Source: Rusavskia elegans
Lineage: Eukaryota; Ascomycota; Lecanoromycetes; Teloschistales; Teloschistaceae
Assembly (NCBI GenBank): GCA_011316305.1
Contig: SAUG01000022.1
Coordinates: forward strand, 1 to 54,796
Reading direction: 5' to 3'
Length of the DNA: 54,796 bases
Each line of letters opens with the position of its first letter. Position 1 is the first letter of the stretch. Positions 1-12,457 of this stretch are shown one piece after another. Position numbers and translations under genes: made by a program. The notes under the pieces were generated by a model. The model worked only from the letters and a program-made list of their open reading frames with translations. It was not told the DNA's origin and ran no database searches.

Positions 1-1476
1 GGGGGGAGAGATGAGAGGGATGGGATGGACGGGAGGATTGAGTTTTGGATGATGGTACTTGACTATCAACGTTTTGAAGAGAGGTTCCCTGCCCAGCTCT
101 AGAGGGGTTGAACCCATGCATGTCTTTCCTCGCCCTCCTTCATACCCCTTGGCTTCCCCGTGAGGGGGGGGTGGTGTTGTCTTTGGCATTGGGTGATGAG
201 GAAGAAGGAAAAGATAATGGGGTACTGAATTCTCTACCTCTACCCTCCCTATCCTACTAATTCCCTCCCCCCTTTCTCCCTCGACCCATCGTTTTTTATC
301 GCCCTTACCTCCTGTACCTCCCTGCCACCTTTCCCCTAAGAATACAATGCGGATCAACCTTGCCTGGGCCAATGGTGGTGCACGATCTAAACCCGAACCG
401 CTGTGGTATTCGCAGAGGCTGTTGGTTGGTTCGGGCTGTGCGTTGAAGAATATACGATTCTGGGATTCGGTAGACGAGATGATTGTGGGCGAAGTTGGGG
501 TGGAATAAAATCAAAGGAGGGTTGGAGGTGGGTTGTGTGAGTGGAGGTTTGGGATGGGTTGGGGGTGGGTGAGAGAGATAGACGTTGGCAAAAGAGGGGA
601 TGGGGATGGGGATTTCGTTGGAAGGAGGTTGGCAGGGTGGCAAGGGGGTCGAGAAATTTTTAGAAGAGAGGAGTTTGTACCTTGGTCATACCGAGAATCT
701 TCTTCTCTCCACCTAGCCAGTTCATAGCCCCCAGTACATGGCAGAGGTCGTAAGCGACGTTTTGGATTGTGAGTACTTAATTGCTGCCTTGGGATATCTA
801 CTCCCCGTCCGTTACCCAATTTCCTTCTAGGCCATGTCACCGAATCAATGGGCGGTGGTGCTGTGGAAGATATGAAAAGCGTTTTTCTTGTCTCCCTCGT
901 CGTCTTGTTAGTTTGTTGGAGGGAGAATGTGCTTGATGGTGGGTTGAGAGGGAGGGTAGATTTCGAATCGGTAAAGAAGTGAAAGGGAAAGTGATGGGAT
1001 GACTGGTCATGTGGTACGTGGTTTGGTTGAGGTACTTAGAAGACTTTATAGATTATTGCTTGCCGGATGATGCGGTTGGAGTTGTCTCCAGGAAGCTTGG
1101 TGATGGAGGAAGAGCGGTGCATTGACCAGGCTTGCCTTGTTATGGCCTTATTCCCGGAGGATCGGCTCTGACCTATCGATCTCACGACTTTTGTTTAGGT
1201 GCCCGAGATGCAGCTTCCAGTAATAAGCTGCAAGCGCACCATTGGTCTTGAATTATGCATGGCTTTACCCCGCAAGTTTTCCTGGACCGCCACCACCACC
1301 GAGATCCACCAGATAAAAGGGCGAATACCGTAGTCGAAAACAACGTTCTTTGGCACCAACTGACTTTCCTGTTGGCCATTTCGTATTACATCAACGACCA
1401 ATACCCCTACAAGTATGGGCAGGTACGTTTGATGAAATGCTCAGGGGAAAACCCTGGTTGGACGAAGTAAAGGCTG
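1..1476. other. Low-complexity intergenic DNA, no confident gene
   Basis: This stretch is G-rich on the plus strand, with many short G runs and pyrimidine tracts, and shows no recognisable domain. Two mutually exclusive weak candidates exist. On plus, an ATG at 738 could splice out a short GTGAGT...TTCTAG intron into an open frame ending near 982 (about 59 residues). On minus, a segment around 660-780 reads as VAYDLCHVLGAMNWLGGEKK before a GTACAA donor. Neither could be extended into a known protein, so neither is called. Confidence 0.4.
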
Positions 1477-2125
1477 ATGACATTTCAAAGCACGACTCCA
1501 GAAGAGCAGGCTCTTTCCTACATCGAGTCCGGTGGTGAACTCACCGAAGCCGAGGCCGAAAAGATTTTCAACGCTCTTGAGCCTTTGCCTTCGCGCGAAT
1601 TTCTCTTCGGCTCGTGGAACGGAGGTTGCTTCGAAACTGGCCATCCGGGCTGCAAAGCTTTGATAGAGTCGAAGTGGGCAGGCAAGGATTTCCGGGGTAT
1701 CGATGATGTGGATCCTATCATGACATTCGATGACAAGGGAGGGAGATTCTGGAATGAGGAATGGGGCCATGCATCGGTGAGTCGGTCTCGAAGTAATTTC
1801 TTGCGCATCCAATGCACTAGCCAGGCACCCATCTTGTTGTCAGTCGAGATATCGGATGCCTATCTTGCCAGCTGAAGGAAGAGTCGGTCTTTGTCCAAGT
1901 CGAAAGCACGATGCTGATGGTCGCCGGGTATGGCATCACATGTAGTTGCGTGAGATGGTATTTCGAGGCGTGACATCGGTCGCCATGATCTATGATTCCA
2001 AGCCCATCTTTGACCATTTTCGAAAAGTTTCCGGGGACATCGTGATGGGTGCTATGGACGCGCCGAAGCTTCCGGTAATGGGTTCAAGCACTTTCTACTT
2101 CTACTTAAAGAAGCGCGAAGAGTAG
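1477..2125 (+). CDS. GXWXG / DUF4334 domain protein
   Basis: Two exons, 1477-1776 and 1946-2125, give 159 residues. The first exon carries the family hallmark GSWNGG (about residues 47-52) followed by a region with HPG, DFRGIDDVDPIM and WNEEWGHAS. The second exon continues with LREMVFRGVTSVAMIYDSKP, DHFRKV and VMGAMD, which is the usual DUF4334 half. The 169-nt intron is long for this window, but joining 1776 to 1946 keeps phase 0 and restores the familiar GHAxLREMVFRG junction with no insertion. The family is a small predicted binding or enzyme fold in bacteria and fungi with no settled function. The nearest neighbour is a permease on the same strand, but a functional link is only a guess. 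Confidence 0.85.
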
Positions 2126-3435
2126 AAGTTGAAGGAGCTCTGAGGCGTATATGCACCCTATCGATGGATGGTAGCCAGTTTACGGAGCATCGGGGGAACA
2201 GAGCTGATCGTCGGTCAGCATGGATTGTGATTTTTGCTGCTTCTCTCATTGCTTTCGCCGCTGTATTATCAGATCAAAATAGGCGGGACAAAATCACCTC
2301 GTTGTCAGTAGTATTTAATGATGACAAAGCGGGTTTAGGGTGATCTGAGCTTGAACAAACCATTCAATAACTCTAGACATTCGTTGCCGATTGGCAGATA
2401 AGACAGAAAAGGGAAAGTTTCTCCTGGACGTGTATGTCCGCCCATCATCTGCATCATCTTCAAGCAAGGGGAAACCGAATCAGATTCGCTGCGTAAGCTG
2501 TATATGAGCGAAGTTCCATTTTTGCGATACGAACCCGAGGCAGAAACGGAGGTCAGAATTCCAAGTACATGTTTATATCCCACGAAATGCGTGTAAGGGT
2601 CGAAGCAACTCAACTGGTGATTGAGTAGGAACGAAGGATGACAGCACAGAAATAGCCTTCTATCAGGCTTGAGAGAGGATTCTTCACGCAACAGTCGTAG
2701 ACGTGTGAAAGTCAGCAAGATCGAGAGCTTCCCTCCAAGATAATGTTGGTAAGTGTGAAATATTTAGCCACCAAGATGGAGAGACCGTGAGATCAAGGTC
2801 TATGAAGGACTTCCGAATCCTTAGCAAAGTGACGAAGTGGAGAGAGGAGCTTGAGTACAAAAGACGGGAGGAGGCACATATTTATTTCCGATATGTGGGT
2901 TCGACGGTTTCTTTCTTCGAGAAGGGTGAGGGATTGTGGCACTCTGAGCTAGTTGGTCCTGGCTTAGCGGCGTCGCCAAATAGAGAAGTTTTTAACTGGC
3001 TATTCTCTCTCTGATTACAACAGTAATCGTGATGATCAGACGGGAGGCTTCAACCATCTATTGACATGTTCCTCCACACAGCCATCTTGTCACCAAGGGG
3101 TATGCGAAGGCCTACGGATCGATGGCACGTTCAGAGGGCGATCAAATGAAGAAGCCCCATCCGCCGCTACAGCGCTAGCCCTGCGAGGTTCCCCACCAGC
3201 GCAACGATTTCTGCAGCTACCGCAGCAAGAAAATGTACGATGGCTTCATCAACCTATCAAGTTCCTCAGACTGTGCTGGTGTCAGTCCCTGCAAGCATTT
3301 TTCACGTGGGGGACAGCAACAGCCTCCCGCGGCAGCTCTTCCTCTTCAGCTCTGCCCGTTTCGATTGCATCTACCGTTGCTTTGTATCGACCACCACCTT
3401 GGAAAAATTTAGTCCGAGGGAGCACATCATCGCCA
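2126..3435. other. Intergenic, possible coding relic near 2776-3060
   Basis: No confident gene is present. Around 2776-3060 the plus strand has protein-like stretches such as REELEYKRREEAHIYFRYVG and GLAASPNREVFNWLFSL (open 2787-3014). The flanking sequence in the same frame is broken by stops, so this may be the 3' end of a decayed gene. The family was not recognised. A minus-strand open frame at 2335-2718 looks like chance. Confidence 0.35.
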
Positions 3436-5263
3436 ATGGAGAAAGACACCGTTCGTGAAGAGCGTCCTGCCAATGTCGAGAGACAGCCCAGCGGCAATGA
3501 CTTCCATCGGGACGGTGAGATGGGGTTGGGTACCGTTGAACTTGAGCGGATTGAGAAGGTCTACAGGTAAGATTTGTTGTTCCAAGAATCGTGGCGTTCG
3601 GTTGATGAGCTGCTAGGAAGCTGGATCTCCGTATCATTCCAGGTAAACCCAATGCTGAACAAGGACTCGGATGACCGTTGCACTCACCAATAACCAGCTT
3701 TCTGGACCCTGTACTTCCTATGCTCCGCCATTCGCTCCAACGTCGGTCTCGCGCAGACGATGAACATCGCTCAGAAGCACGACCTGGCATCCCAACTCAA
3801 CATCACCCCCAAGCAGATTTCAACCGGTCTCGCGCTTTTCTACGTCTGCTACGTCATCTTCGATTTGCCCTCGAATCTCGTCATGACCCGGCTGAGCCCT
3901 CGCGTGTGGATGAGCAGGATTGTCATTGCCGTGGGGATCATTGGCAGTTGCATGGCCGCAATGAAGGCTGCATGGAGCTTCTAGTATGCCATCGACTCAC
4001 TCTGGCGGCTGGAATGCTGACGCCCCTTAGTCTTCTCCGCTTGCTGCTGGGAATTGTCATTGCTGGCATGTGGCCAGGAATGGCGTACTATCTGACACTA
4101 TTTTATCCTCCGTCACGCACCGGCAAAAGGATTGGACAGTATTTCACCGCTGCTCAGGTCTCCGCTGCCGTCGTGAGTCTGGTCTCGGCAGGCTTCCAGA
4201 AAATGGACGGCCTTCAAGGGCTCGTTGGCTTCCAATGGATGTTTCTCCTCTACGGCTTGGTAGGTATCTGCGTCGGTATCAGTCTTCTATGGTGGCTCCC
4301 AGACCGACCGTTGCCACCAGGGGAGACGCCGGATCGCACCGGCATAAGCAAGTGGATCCCCAAAAGCCGGCCTGCTTTGACTGGCGAGGATGCTCTGATC
4401 CACTACGAGGACTTGACTCGCGTTTACCGGCGACCGAAGTGGACTCTTAAAGATCTTTGGCACGTAGTGACTGACTGGCGCGTGTGGCCGCTTTTCCTCA
4501 TGTACTTCGGAGTTGTTGGAGTCGGCATCGGGGTCCAAAATTACGCCACGGTCATCATCCGGGGGACGAACGCCAATCTGACGGGCATCGAGCTCAGTCT
4601 GCTTGCTGCACCCATCTGGATCGTAAGCAGAAACATTCACGTTGCCACGGGCCAGCTACTAACAAATTGAGCTAGATGGATCTCATCGCAATCCTGATCG
4701 TTACCCCCTTCTCCGACCGTTTTCACCACCATCGGGCCCTCTTCTTCAGCGTCCCGGTTTGCATCCAAATCGTCGGACTACTCATGACCACGTACGCGGG
4801 CAGCCTAGCCAATCCCTGGCCCCGCTATGGCGGTCTCCTACTCGTCGGCTTTGGTCTCGGCCCCACTGTGCCCATCACCATGACCTGGACCAACGAGATC
4901 TTCCAGTCCCGTCATGGAGAGGTCGGTGTCGCCGCCGCTTCAGCACTGGTGTCCGGTCTCGGTAATCTAGGGTCGATCTTGACGACTTACGCCCTGTTCG
5001 CAGGATGGCCGACCGACGCCAAGAAGGGCCGGACGCAGTACCGGAAGAGCACCTTGGTTATGGTCGGCATCCTTTGCTTATCGATCCTGAGTGCAGCGGT
5101 TATGACGCTTTTGCTGAAGTATGTAGGCAATGGACCGACTGCCAAGCAGGTCAGTAGTGGAAGCTCGACCAGTGAAGGCGAAGGTGTAATTGTCGACGGA
5201 GCTGCGAGACGTGAACTGCACGAGAGAGGATTAGGTCGCTTGTGGTGGTCTCGGAGGTCATGA
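3436..5263 (+). CDS. MFS permease, Dal5/allantoate-type anion:cation symporter
   Basis: Five exons (3436-3566, 3617-3642, 3698-3983, 4031-4622, 4676-5263) encode 540 residues, the usual length for fungal Dal5/Tna1-like transporters of small organic anions (allantoate, ureidosuccinate, nicotinate and similar) at the plasma membrane. A 40-residue charged N-tail precedes LDLRIIPAFWTLYFLCSAI, the typical start of helix 1 in this family. About 12 hydrophobic segments follow, with LFYVCYVIFDLPSNLVMTRL in helix 2 and LLRLLLGIVIAGMWPGMAYY around helix 4. A cytosolic loop sits between the halves near residues 240-310. The introns are 47-55 nt and one exon is only 26 nt. The frame is open upstream to 3061, but ATG 3436 is the only sensible start. 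The substrate cannot be read from sequence. Confidence 0.93.
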
Positions 5264-5689
5264 TGGCCGCTCTGGGGCAGAAGTGGCAATAGGCTGTCAT
5301 CAGAGTTCTCTCATGATGTGCCGGAATCCTTCGTCCGTACCCGTCACATCGATCTTGATGAACCTGAGGGTCTCCGAGTAGAAGCACGTGCGTGGGAGAT
5401 GTACCAGTGTTGCGCAAGTATACCAGCGAAGCAAAGGCTCCTACCCCATGATCGTCACCCAATTTTCACATGCAAATTTTCTCGTGTTAATTTTCTCGCG
5501 CGTCACGTGCTGCAAGTTCCCAAATGAGGCAAGCCGCATGACTCAACTTCACTGAACGGAATTGCCTTTTTGTATTTAATACCTCGCCCATGTCCAACAT
5601 CCAATCTCACGAAAGTGCTAATTTCTTCACTGCTGGTGGGATGAGTTTACTACCAGCTAGGATTGCTAGATCTATGATCGTCGTGACAA
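5264..5689. other. Intergenic, 3' flank of permease
   Basis: Nothing recognisable. A short plus-strand open frame (5318-5527) has no protein-like features. Confidence 0.5.
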
Positions 5690-8600
5690 AGGTCCTAGCG
5701 GGATGGCACAGAGCACCTCCCTTCGCCAAAAAGGGATTGGACTGAACGACTTAAGTGCAACCTGGATGCCATATTGCTCTGCATAGTGTCGACTATAATG
5801 ATGACCACCAACGCCTTCTCTGCTTGTCGGTTGGCGACGACCACAAGGAGGAAGCGCATGGAGGTCTCTGAGTCGAAGACATGCGAGTAGTCGGCAGAGT
5901 GCCTGGTGGGTGAAGGAGCAGTGGGGGAGAAAGATTCCAAAGAACGACTGAGGGAGATACAGGTGTAGGGAATGGGCATTGGAGGTTCTCTGTGAGATAC
6001 CTTCTACCCAAACAATCTTCCTTGGGGCGCGAAAACAGAATGAACTCAGGATCAAAGTGGTCTATCCCTGGATCCTCGAAGGCTCCACAGTGGAAACCCT
6101 CTGTCCGAATATCGCGTGAGTCATCATCATTGTCCCGAGGCCAACATTCAAAAGGAAAACCGGCGGTTGCGTACATGCCATTGAGTGTTATTGCAAAAGA
6201 GTTTCCGCAATCGAGAACGAGGATGACCTGAATCGATGATATCACAGCAATTGCTCTGTCCTCAAGATGCCACAAGCATAACAGCCGGCAACAACCAATT
6301 GGCTGAGTTGAAACTTTAGACATTCGTCTGGGATCATCGAAGACTCCTCGATGGAAGCCTTCTACCGGAATGGTTTGCTATTCATCATTACCACAATGCC
6401 AACGTGGGAAAAAGGAAGGCTTTGCGCTCACGTACTTGGATGTGTAATACTTCTTCGATCGGTGTGATCGACTATGATGATGTCCATCTCCTTCCTCCAT
6501 GCTGGCTGATCATGCTGCTGATGACCAGCCAGCTTTTGGAACATAGAGACACTGAGTCGAATGCATCACGCGGTCAGCAACGCAATATCAATCACAGTTC
6601 AAAGAGGGATGGAAAGTACCAAAAGAATCAGGGGGCTCAGATAGTCATAACAAGGTTTTGCAGACTGACGCGGTCACTGGCAACGTGCTCGAAAGCAGAA
6701 GCCTACCGACAGTGTCGTATATCATCATAGCCCGAACGTGGCGCAACGTTCGCTCCAGGTATGCACGGCGTACCTTGTACTGTCCAGCCATGATCCTTCA
6801 AGATCCCCCAGCATCTATCGACGATGATGAAGAGCCAAGTCCGACTTTTCGGATGTTCGGGACTTCGGACCTGAGTCGAATCATCACATTGTCTGCCCAG
6901 TGCTTCCCAAGGATTCAGAAGGATAAAGCCAACAGGGTGAGTAGAAGCAACATGGATCATAAATCTTCAGCTAGAAGGCAGGCTATCTTAATTGCTACGC
7001 TGAGTCAAGAAGGAGGCGCGCTGGTTTAATCATTTGCGGCAAGCAACGACATGTTTTACCTGGCTGTGAAGGGGATGCCCATTGCAGCAAACAACAGAGA
7101 TGTGAGTACGAACCCTTGGGATGGCGTGATCTGGTGCTGGTCTCGATAGTGATGAACGTACTCAAGTCCGAACCGGCTTTGAGACATTGGGGCTCCGACA
7201 TCGAGTCGACGATACTGGGGTGGCCAGTCCAGCGACCTCCGAAATTCAGACACACTCAATCGCGGCGGAGGCTTCGAAGTCGGCTTGAACAAAACAGAGT
7301 GGTCAGTCCACTAAACTCCCAAAGCCGAACAGAAAACGAAGAGAAACAGCAAAAGCCATCGTCGGGGAAGTCGACGTATGCATCATACAGTACCAAGGAA
7401 GGACGTACAATCAACATTGCTACAAAAGCTCAGAAGGAGGCGCACAGAGTGTAATCATTTGCTTCATGGCATCATGCATGTCGGAATGGAAAACATCTGC
7501 CACCACGTGCTATGAACAGAGGGAAACCAGCTGCGTACCTTTAGGTTCTATTATCCTGTCGCCGACGACTATGATGATAGGCGTCTCTCCGATGACTCTC
7601 TGATCACTCTCCAGCTCGAGCATCGATGACGTGAATTTCGGTCGAAGGAAGTCCGATAATCAAAACGGTATGGGCTTATTGCACGTCTGAAGAGGAATGG
7701 CATTCGTCTTGCGATGGCATCGTACAAAGGATTATTCGTCTTAGCCCAAAGGCTTACCGTTGATCCGAACGGATCTGGCAACCTTGTCCTTTGCTAAAAG
7801 CGGTTATGTTCCAAACATTGCCTTGGAAGAGAGGCTACAGCTATATACCGTTATTTCACTATGCTCTGATGGTGTCGGCGACTGTGATGACGAACCGCTC
7901 CCACTTGGTCTGCAACGCGGATCACTGAGGATCATGGGTCTGAGTTGAATTACTGATGATACCATGGAGATTGGATCTAAGTTGGAACCCCTACAGTAGT
8001 CAGACCACAACGATTGTGCTGCAATATGCTAAAGGAAAAGATGTCAAAGAGCAATTACCATCCACCTCATACAGTACTTGTCTGAGTCGAAGCTCACGAG
8101 ATCGACAACGAGGGGTCGAAAAAGAAAGGAAGGATTTGCATTGCAAAATGAGATGGAAATGTATGGTCCGAGAATTTCACACGAGAGAGCTCTATGGAGT
8201 CGCCGAAGCGTGAGAGCACTCTCGCTGGGCAAGCCAGTATGACTCGAAAAATTCCCGTTGGCGGAGCCGTTAGGATCAACCTTGGCATCAATAATGGCAT
8301 GAAATCTTATGGGGAAAAGATTCATGTGGTATTCCTGGGCAATTAAGCCATTGGTGCCTTGCTCTCTAAGAGCATGAGACGGATCAATGTTGACACAAAT
8401 GAAGGCTCTCCCTGGTCGATTAAGACATTGGTTTCTTGCTCTCTGGAGTGCATGAAGGGATTGAAGAGCGGAGGTAGTGATGAAAAGAAAGGATACACAA
8501 AGATAGGACTTGATTGATCCATCTTATGGATATGATGATCCGACGACCATCGACCATGATGATGATAGTCTCCTCTTTCGCCGCTTTGCAATGCGCCTCG

Positions 8601-8720
8601 AAAGGGGCCATCGATCGTCGACGAGGGTGTATGGACTCTGAGTCGGTGTATCAAAGCTTGCGGGTCAGCTGGTCTGTAGCTAGTGAGTGGCATTTTTGTG
8701 ATGGAGTCCAAAAAAAGTTT
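5690..8720 (-). repeat. Decayed repeat array, irregular units of about 300-450 bp
   Basis: Related but heavily mutated units recur here, best read on the minus strand. Anchor A (TTCGACTCAG and variants) is seen near 5873, 6553, 6875, 7205, 7941, 8085 and 8640. Anchor B (ATCATCATAGTCG and variants, reading roughly as IIIVVDxR) is near 5790, 6470, 6815, 7145, 7570, 7875 and 8545. A third pair is clear at DNA level: ATTGCTAC, GAAGGAGGCGC and TAATCATTTGC occur in order at 6991-7037 and again at 7416-7462, about 425 bp apart. Another pair, EGFHCGAFEDP near 6060-6100 and EGFHRGVFDDP near 6320-6360, is in coding-like phase. One unit (about 5695-6230) could still splice (donor at AAG/GTATCT, 54-nt intron), but most copies contain stops. 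This is likely a relic of tandem duplication of an unrecognised gene. Confidence 0.5.
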
Positions 8721-10450
8721 GTGTGAAGCGACGATGATAAAACCTGGTTGCGAATGGGTAGTCAGCATCCATAGCTGCAGGCAAAGTCACGAACAGGGGT
8801 TGGAAAGAAGCTTGCCTTGGTTGAATTGTAAGTACACAGCATCCGTGGACCAAGCTGGTAAGTAAGACTTAGGGCCCTTCGATTGATGGCGACGGATGGA
8901 CCATATTACCGAGGAGAAGAACTGTCAAGCCGGAGAGGTCAGCTACCTCTGCTGGAGGGCAAGGAGTGTGTCTAAGACGATGACGAGAATGGTGAGTCTG
9001 TCTCTTTGAATGTGACAGTTGACCTTGGATATTTGCAGGAGTACCTATGAAGACTCGACGACGACGTCCATTGCAAGAAAGGGAGTGGCGCAGATGCATA
9101 AGATGATGTGTGTCATACAAAACACCAGCGAAGGAAATTCAGGCAGTACCAAGATGGTCAGCTCGGGATGAGGCATGGAAAGCATAATCGGGAAATCCGA
9201 GGAAGAACAAGAACAGGTAAACAAGAGGAAACGACGAGGTGAAATAATTGTCCAAGGGGAATTGTAAACAACCGCATTTGGGACAATTGCGGTGGTTCCA
9301 CTATTCACTTCACGGGGAACAGGGGCAGTCACGGCAGGCGCGATCTTAGCAACATAGAAGACGAGAAGGGAGCAATACAAGCGACATATTGCACGGATTC
9401 GTGACAGATGAGCCGTCCGAAGCTTTATTGTGCGGGCATTGAGCTACATTCTATTCGTCTATCCACTGGCTCAGACAATGGTATGCGTTATCTTCAACGA
9501 CTTCTTCGAGCACTGGTATGACGCTGATCGTAGATCATCGAGGGATTGAGTATCGAGCATAGGATAGCCTAATCCCCAGAACCCGTACCGAATCCCCCGA
9601 TGAAGAATCCCTGCCGAAGCTCTACCTGCTACAGGATATCACGGCTATAGAAAAAGGCAGCCAACTTACCGCAAACGATCCTCCCTCCTTCCTCCTCATC
9701 TGTCACAACATCACCCATCTCCTCTTCCTCCACTTATCGCCCATTAGTGGCTCCATTCATCCAGCTGCGCGTCCACCAAATTCAGCATGGTGCAACGAGG
9801 CCATGACTTTACAATACTCCAATTCCAAGGAAATCTGGCAAACATCAATTCCTTTGTTGTAAAACCGAGACTCAAAGTCCCCTAAGGACTGGCTGTGTTC
9901 ATTACAACACCGACCAAAACCTCGTCTACTACCACCACAAGAGCAGAGAGCTAAGACGGTGGCCGCCCCATGTTTGGACCTTCGAACTCCCAGCTGAGGC
10001 TTTGGGTTCTTGTTACTTGGTCACAGAGGTTTGACAGAAGAGATCAGCCAGGTGAGAGGGTTCGATAAGTACTCGACCCGAGCTCCGTATGGTCTGAGTC
10101 TAGACTGACATCATACCCAGAGCGGCCGACTTCTGCGTCTTGACACCGTAGAATGAAAGGTTTCTGCGATTCAACGAGGCGGTTATGGCTACGCGGAGCA
10201 CATCTCATCAACGCAGCAAAAACCATGATGAGTGCTTGGGCGATGCTAGATGTCGGTCTTCTCCAAATATCCGGCCAATCCCTGTCTGTCATTCGGGAAG
10301 CGAACTCTTTCGTGGCACTAAGCTTTGTAAGCGGTAGTGGATGGGGTTCTCTCCAAGCTGATTACAACTGGAACCTCGACCGGAGATTTCTGGAGATCTA
10401 CAACTCAACGTCGACGAAGTCAAAATAGATTAACACGCCTAATATCCGTA
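8721..10450. other. Gene-poor intergenic DNA
   Basis: No gene is supported. Open frames of 80-110 codons exist on both strands (for example minus 9045-9380 and plus 10153-10428), but they overlap each other, lack convincing splice partners and match no family known to me. The 9500-9990 part is C/A-rich and contains several ACCTCGTC-like words of no clear meaning. Confidence 0.4.
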
Positions 10451-11507
10451 TCATCCGAGCGATCCCTGCCCAAATTTCACACCTCCGTAATCCAGCAGAA
10501 ACAATACTGATTCCCATCTCGGCTCGTCCACGAAACCTGTCCGATCATATCCAAAGGCCATCACGACCCCCTGCCATAGCTCCCTCAGCGCAATCCTCGC
10601 AAGCCTCCATGAGAACTGTTTCACACCAGCGCCAAACTCGACACCCTCCAACCGCATGCTGACCCGCCGGTCCGAACTGAAAGCCACCATACTAACATCG
10701 CGATAGGATTCCTCTTCGTGGTCTGAGCAGAACACATTGCTGTTCAAGAATGCTGTGAAGACCTGGCCCGGGTTAAGCGGCCGCTTGGTGAAACGATAAT
10801 GGACCACGAGGTTGGGGTCTTCAAAGCAAGGTTTGCTTCCGGTGTCCGCCGTTAAAAGAGAGAGATCGCTTCCATTCCTACGACGTGCCTTCATCGAGGT
10901 ACTATGATCACTTCCAGCCTTCTCGGACGTCGCTACTGGTGCTACCCCGATCACGGGTTTCTGGATCCTAATATGCCCCATGAGCACACCCTCCGCACTA
11001 ACAGTCGTCGATAAGGTCGGAATCGCTCGTGGCATAGGATATCTCTGGGCCATTTGCACGCCAATCACAAGCAGCGCCCAGACCATAACGCCATATGTGG
11101 CGCGCTCCGATGGCTGCACGACAATCGCCCCTTTACTGATAACTAGGGGGAATATCTCCTTGTCGGGCATCCTCTGGTATTCGCCGTAACTGGCCAGGAC
11201 AGACTGGCATGCTACCAGGTGCAACCATAGCTCTTTAGGCTCGAATTCATGGTCATCTGGATCCCAGATTAGGGGAAGACGGAGTCCTGGAGGTGGGCGC
11301 GGAGGTAGAGCCGCGACGCTGGATGGGAAACTCCAAGTAAGTGGGATTTTGCAGGGCTTCGATGGTGCTTACATACTTGACCGGCTGGGATGTGCTTCCC
11401 GCAGTGTAGTTCTCCGACAGCTGGATGGATGGTGGTATCACCAGCGCGGAGATAAAGTGCGAGGAGAGTGTCAAGACCAGAGATACTGTTACCGATGGCT
11501 GCCTCAT
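10451..11507 (-). CDS. Secreted or ER-targeted protein of unknown function
   Basis: Two exons on minus (11377-11507 and 10451-11318) give 332 residues. The chosen start (11507) opens with MRQPSVTVSLVLTLSSHFIS, a plausible signal peptide, whereas the longer upstream start at 11624 would bury it. The 58-nt intron has donor GTATGT and acceptor CCAG, and joining in phase 2 links TSQPV to the exon reading WDPDDHEFEPKELWLHLVAC. The middle contains a hydrophobic stretch VMVWALLVIGVQMAQRYPMP near residue 115 and a Ser/Thr/Lys-rich linker. The C-terminal part has WRLARIALRELWQGVVMAFG and ends with DYGGVKFGQGSLG. The layout resembles hypothetical extracellular proteins of plant-associated fungi, but I do not recognise a named family. 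Confidence 0.7.
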
Positions 11508-12034
11508 GGTTCGAGATGCAGGTATTTCGAAAGCCTGGGAGCCGCCGGAACTGTGCGGCATGGGACTGCTCAAGTCACCTGAGCGCATGTCGCAAGCAGA
11601 ACATATGTAACAAGATGTTATCATGGAACTTTCGAGAGTCGCATAGAGTTGAGTAGTGCAATCTCTCTATTCAGATAAACTGGATGAGACGTTCTGCAAC
11701 TCGTCGAAGATGATTGGGAGATAAGACAGGAACTTCCCTTTTTGGGCGTTAGCGCCCGCTTAGGATGAGTGAGCTATACAGCGACCCATCGTGCCAATCC
11801 TCATGCCAAAAATCAACTGCAATGAGAGGCGTGCAACAAGGATTTCCTCCCGGTACACCACCTGATGTACGATTTGGATAGGTTAGCCCTAACACTGCCT
11901 GGAGCCGCCTACTCGAGTATCGCTGTCTTCTACCGGAAACCTATTTCCTTCAAAACAGTTCACCCCGGCACAAAACAACCCTCCATTGATTCTATTAACG
12001 CCTCGATCTAGTACAACGCAGACACCAGCAGACG
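11508..12034. promoter_or_regulatory. Divergent intergenic region
   Basis: About 527 bp separate two divergently transcribed genes (the minus secreted protein and the plus C2H2 protein), so both promoters must lie here. No specific factor site stands out by eye. Confidence 0.4.
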
Positions 12035-12457
12035 ATGACTGCATTAGCCTCCGGTCCACCTGTTCCTTCCGAGCTCGATGACGAGTTTGACGATGCCGAC
12101 CTTCCTTCCGGACACGTATGGGCCTACCCATGCAAGCTTCCTTCGTGCCCTGACTACGGCAAGTCCTGGATTCTACGAAGCAACTTTTTCCTTCACTTGC
12201 ATGAGCGAGAGGCACATGGGACCATCTCGACGACACCTGCCGAACGCCGCGCTGTCGAACTAGAGTGGCGGTATACCACCGATCCTTATATGCCACCTCG
12301 GGTGGCCCCACATTTTCGTTCCCGGGAGCATCCTGACGAGCACGTCTGGGACTACAGCTTCAAAGATGATACCGGCAAGGTTATATCTGGCAGGGGCACA
12401 CTGAGGCAAATGGAATTGCATAAGGCCTCAAGATGTCGGCAAGCGGAAGGAGCATAG
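12035..12457 (+). CDS. C2H2-type zinc-finger protein, small
   Basis: A single exon of 140 codons. An acidic N-terminus (ELDDEFDDADLPSGH) is followed by one zinc-finger-like motif at about residues 32-60, reading YPCKLPSCPDYGKSW and then LHLHEREAH, so the spacing is C-x4-C then a His pair. After it come WRYTTDPYMPP, FRSREHPDEHVWDYSFKD and a short Lys/Arg tail. No nuclear localisation signal or activation domain is obvious. The intact frame and the conserved tryptophan-rich segments argue for a real gene. It lies beside a decayed zinc-finger gene and an F-box-like gene, all lineage-type accessory families. Its role is unknown. Confidence 0.75.
   Translation: MTALASGPPVPSELDDEFDDADLPSGHVWAYPCKLPSCPDYGKSWILRSNFFLHLHEREAHGTISTTPAERRAVELEWRYTTDPYMPPRVAPHFRSREHPDEHVWDYSFKDDTGKVISGRGTLRQMELHKASRCRQAEGA

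Noticed and set aside
3061..3435. Upstream extension of the permease reading frame
   Set aside because: The frame is open, but the peptide is unlike the family N-terminus. ATG 3436 gives the normal start.
9045..9380. Hydrophobic minus-strand open frame of 111 codons
   Set aside because: It has hydrophobic stretches but no family match, and lies beside the decayed repeat array. Insufficient support.
10044..10428. Overlapping plus and minus open frames of 80-90 codons
   Set aside because: Neither strand shows a recognisable protein, and both are near chance length.
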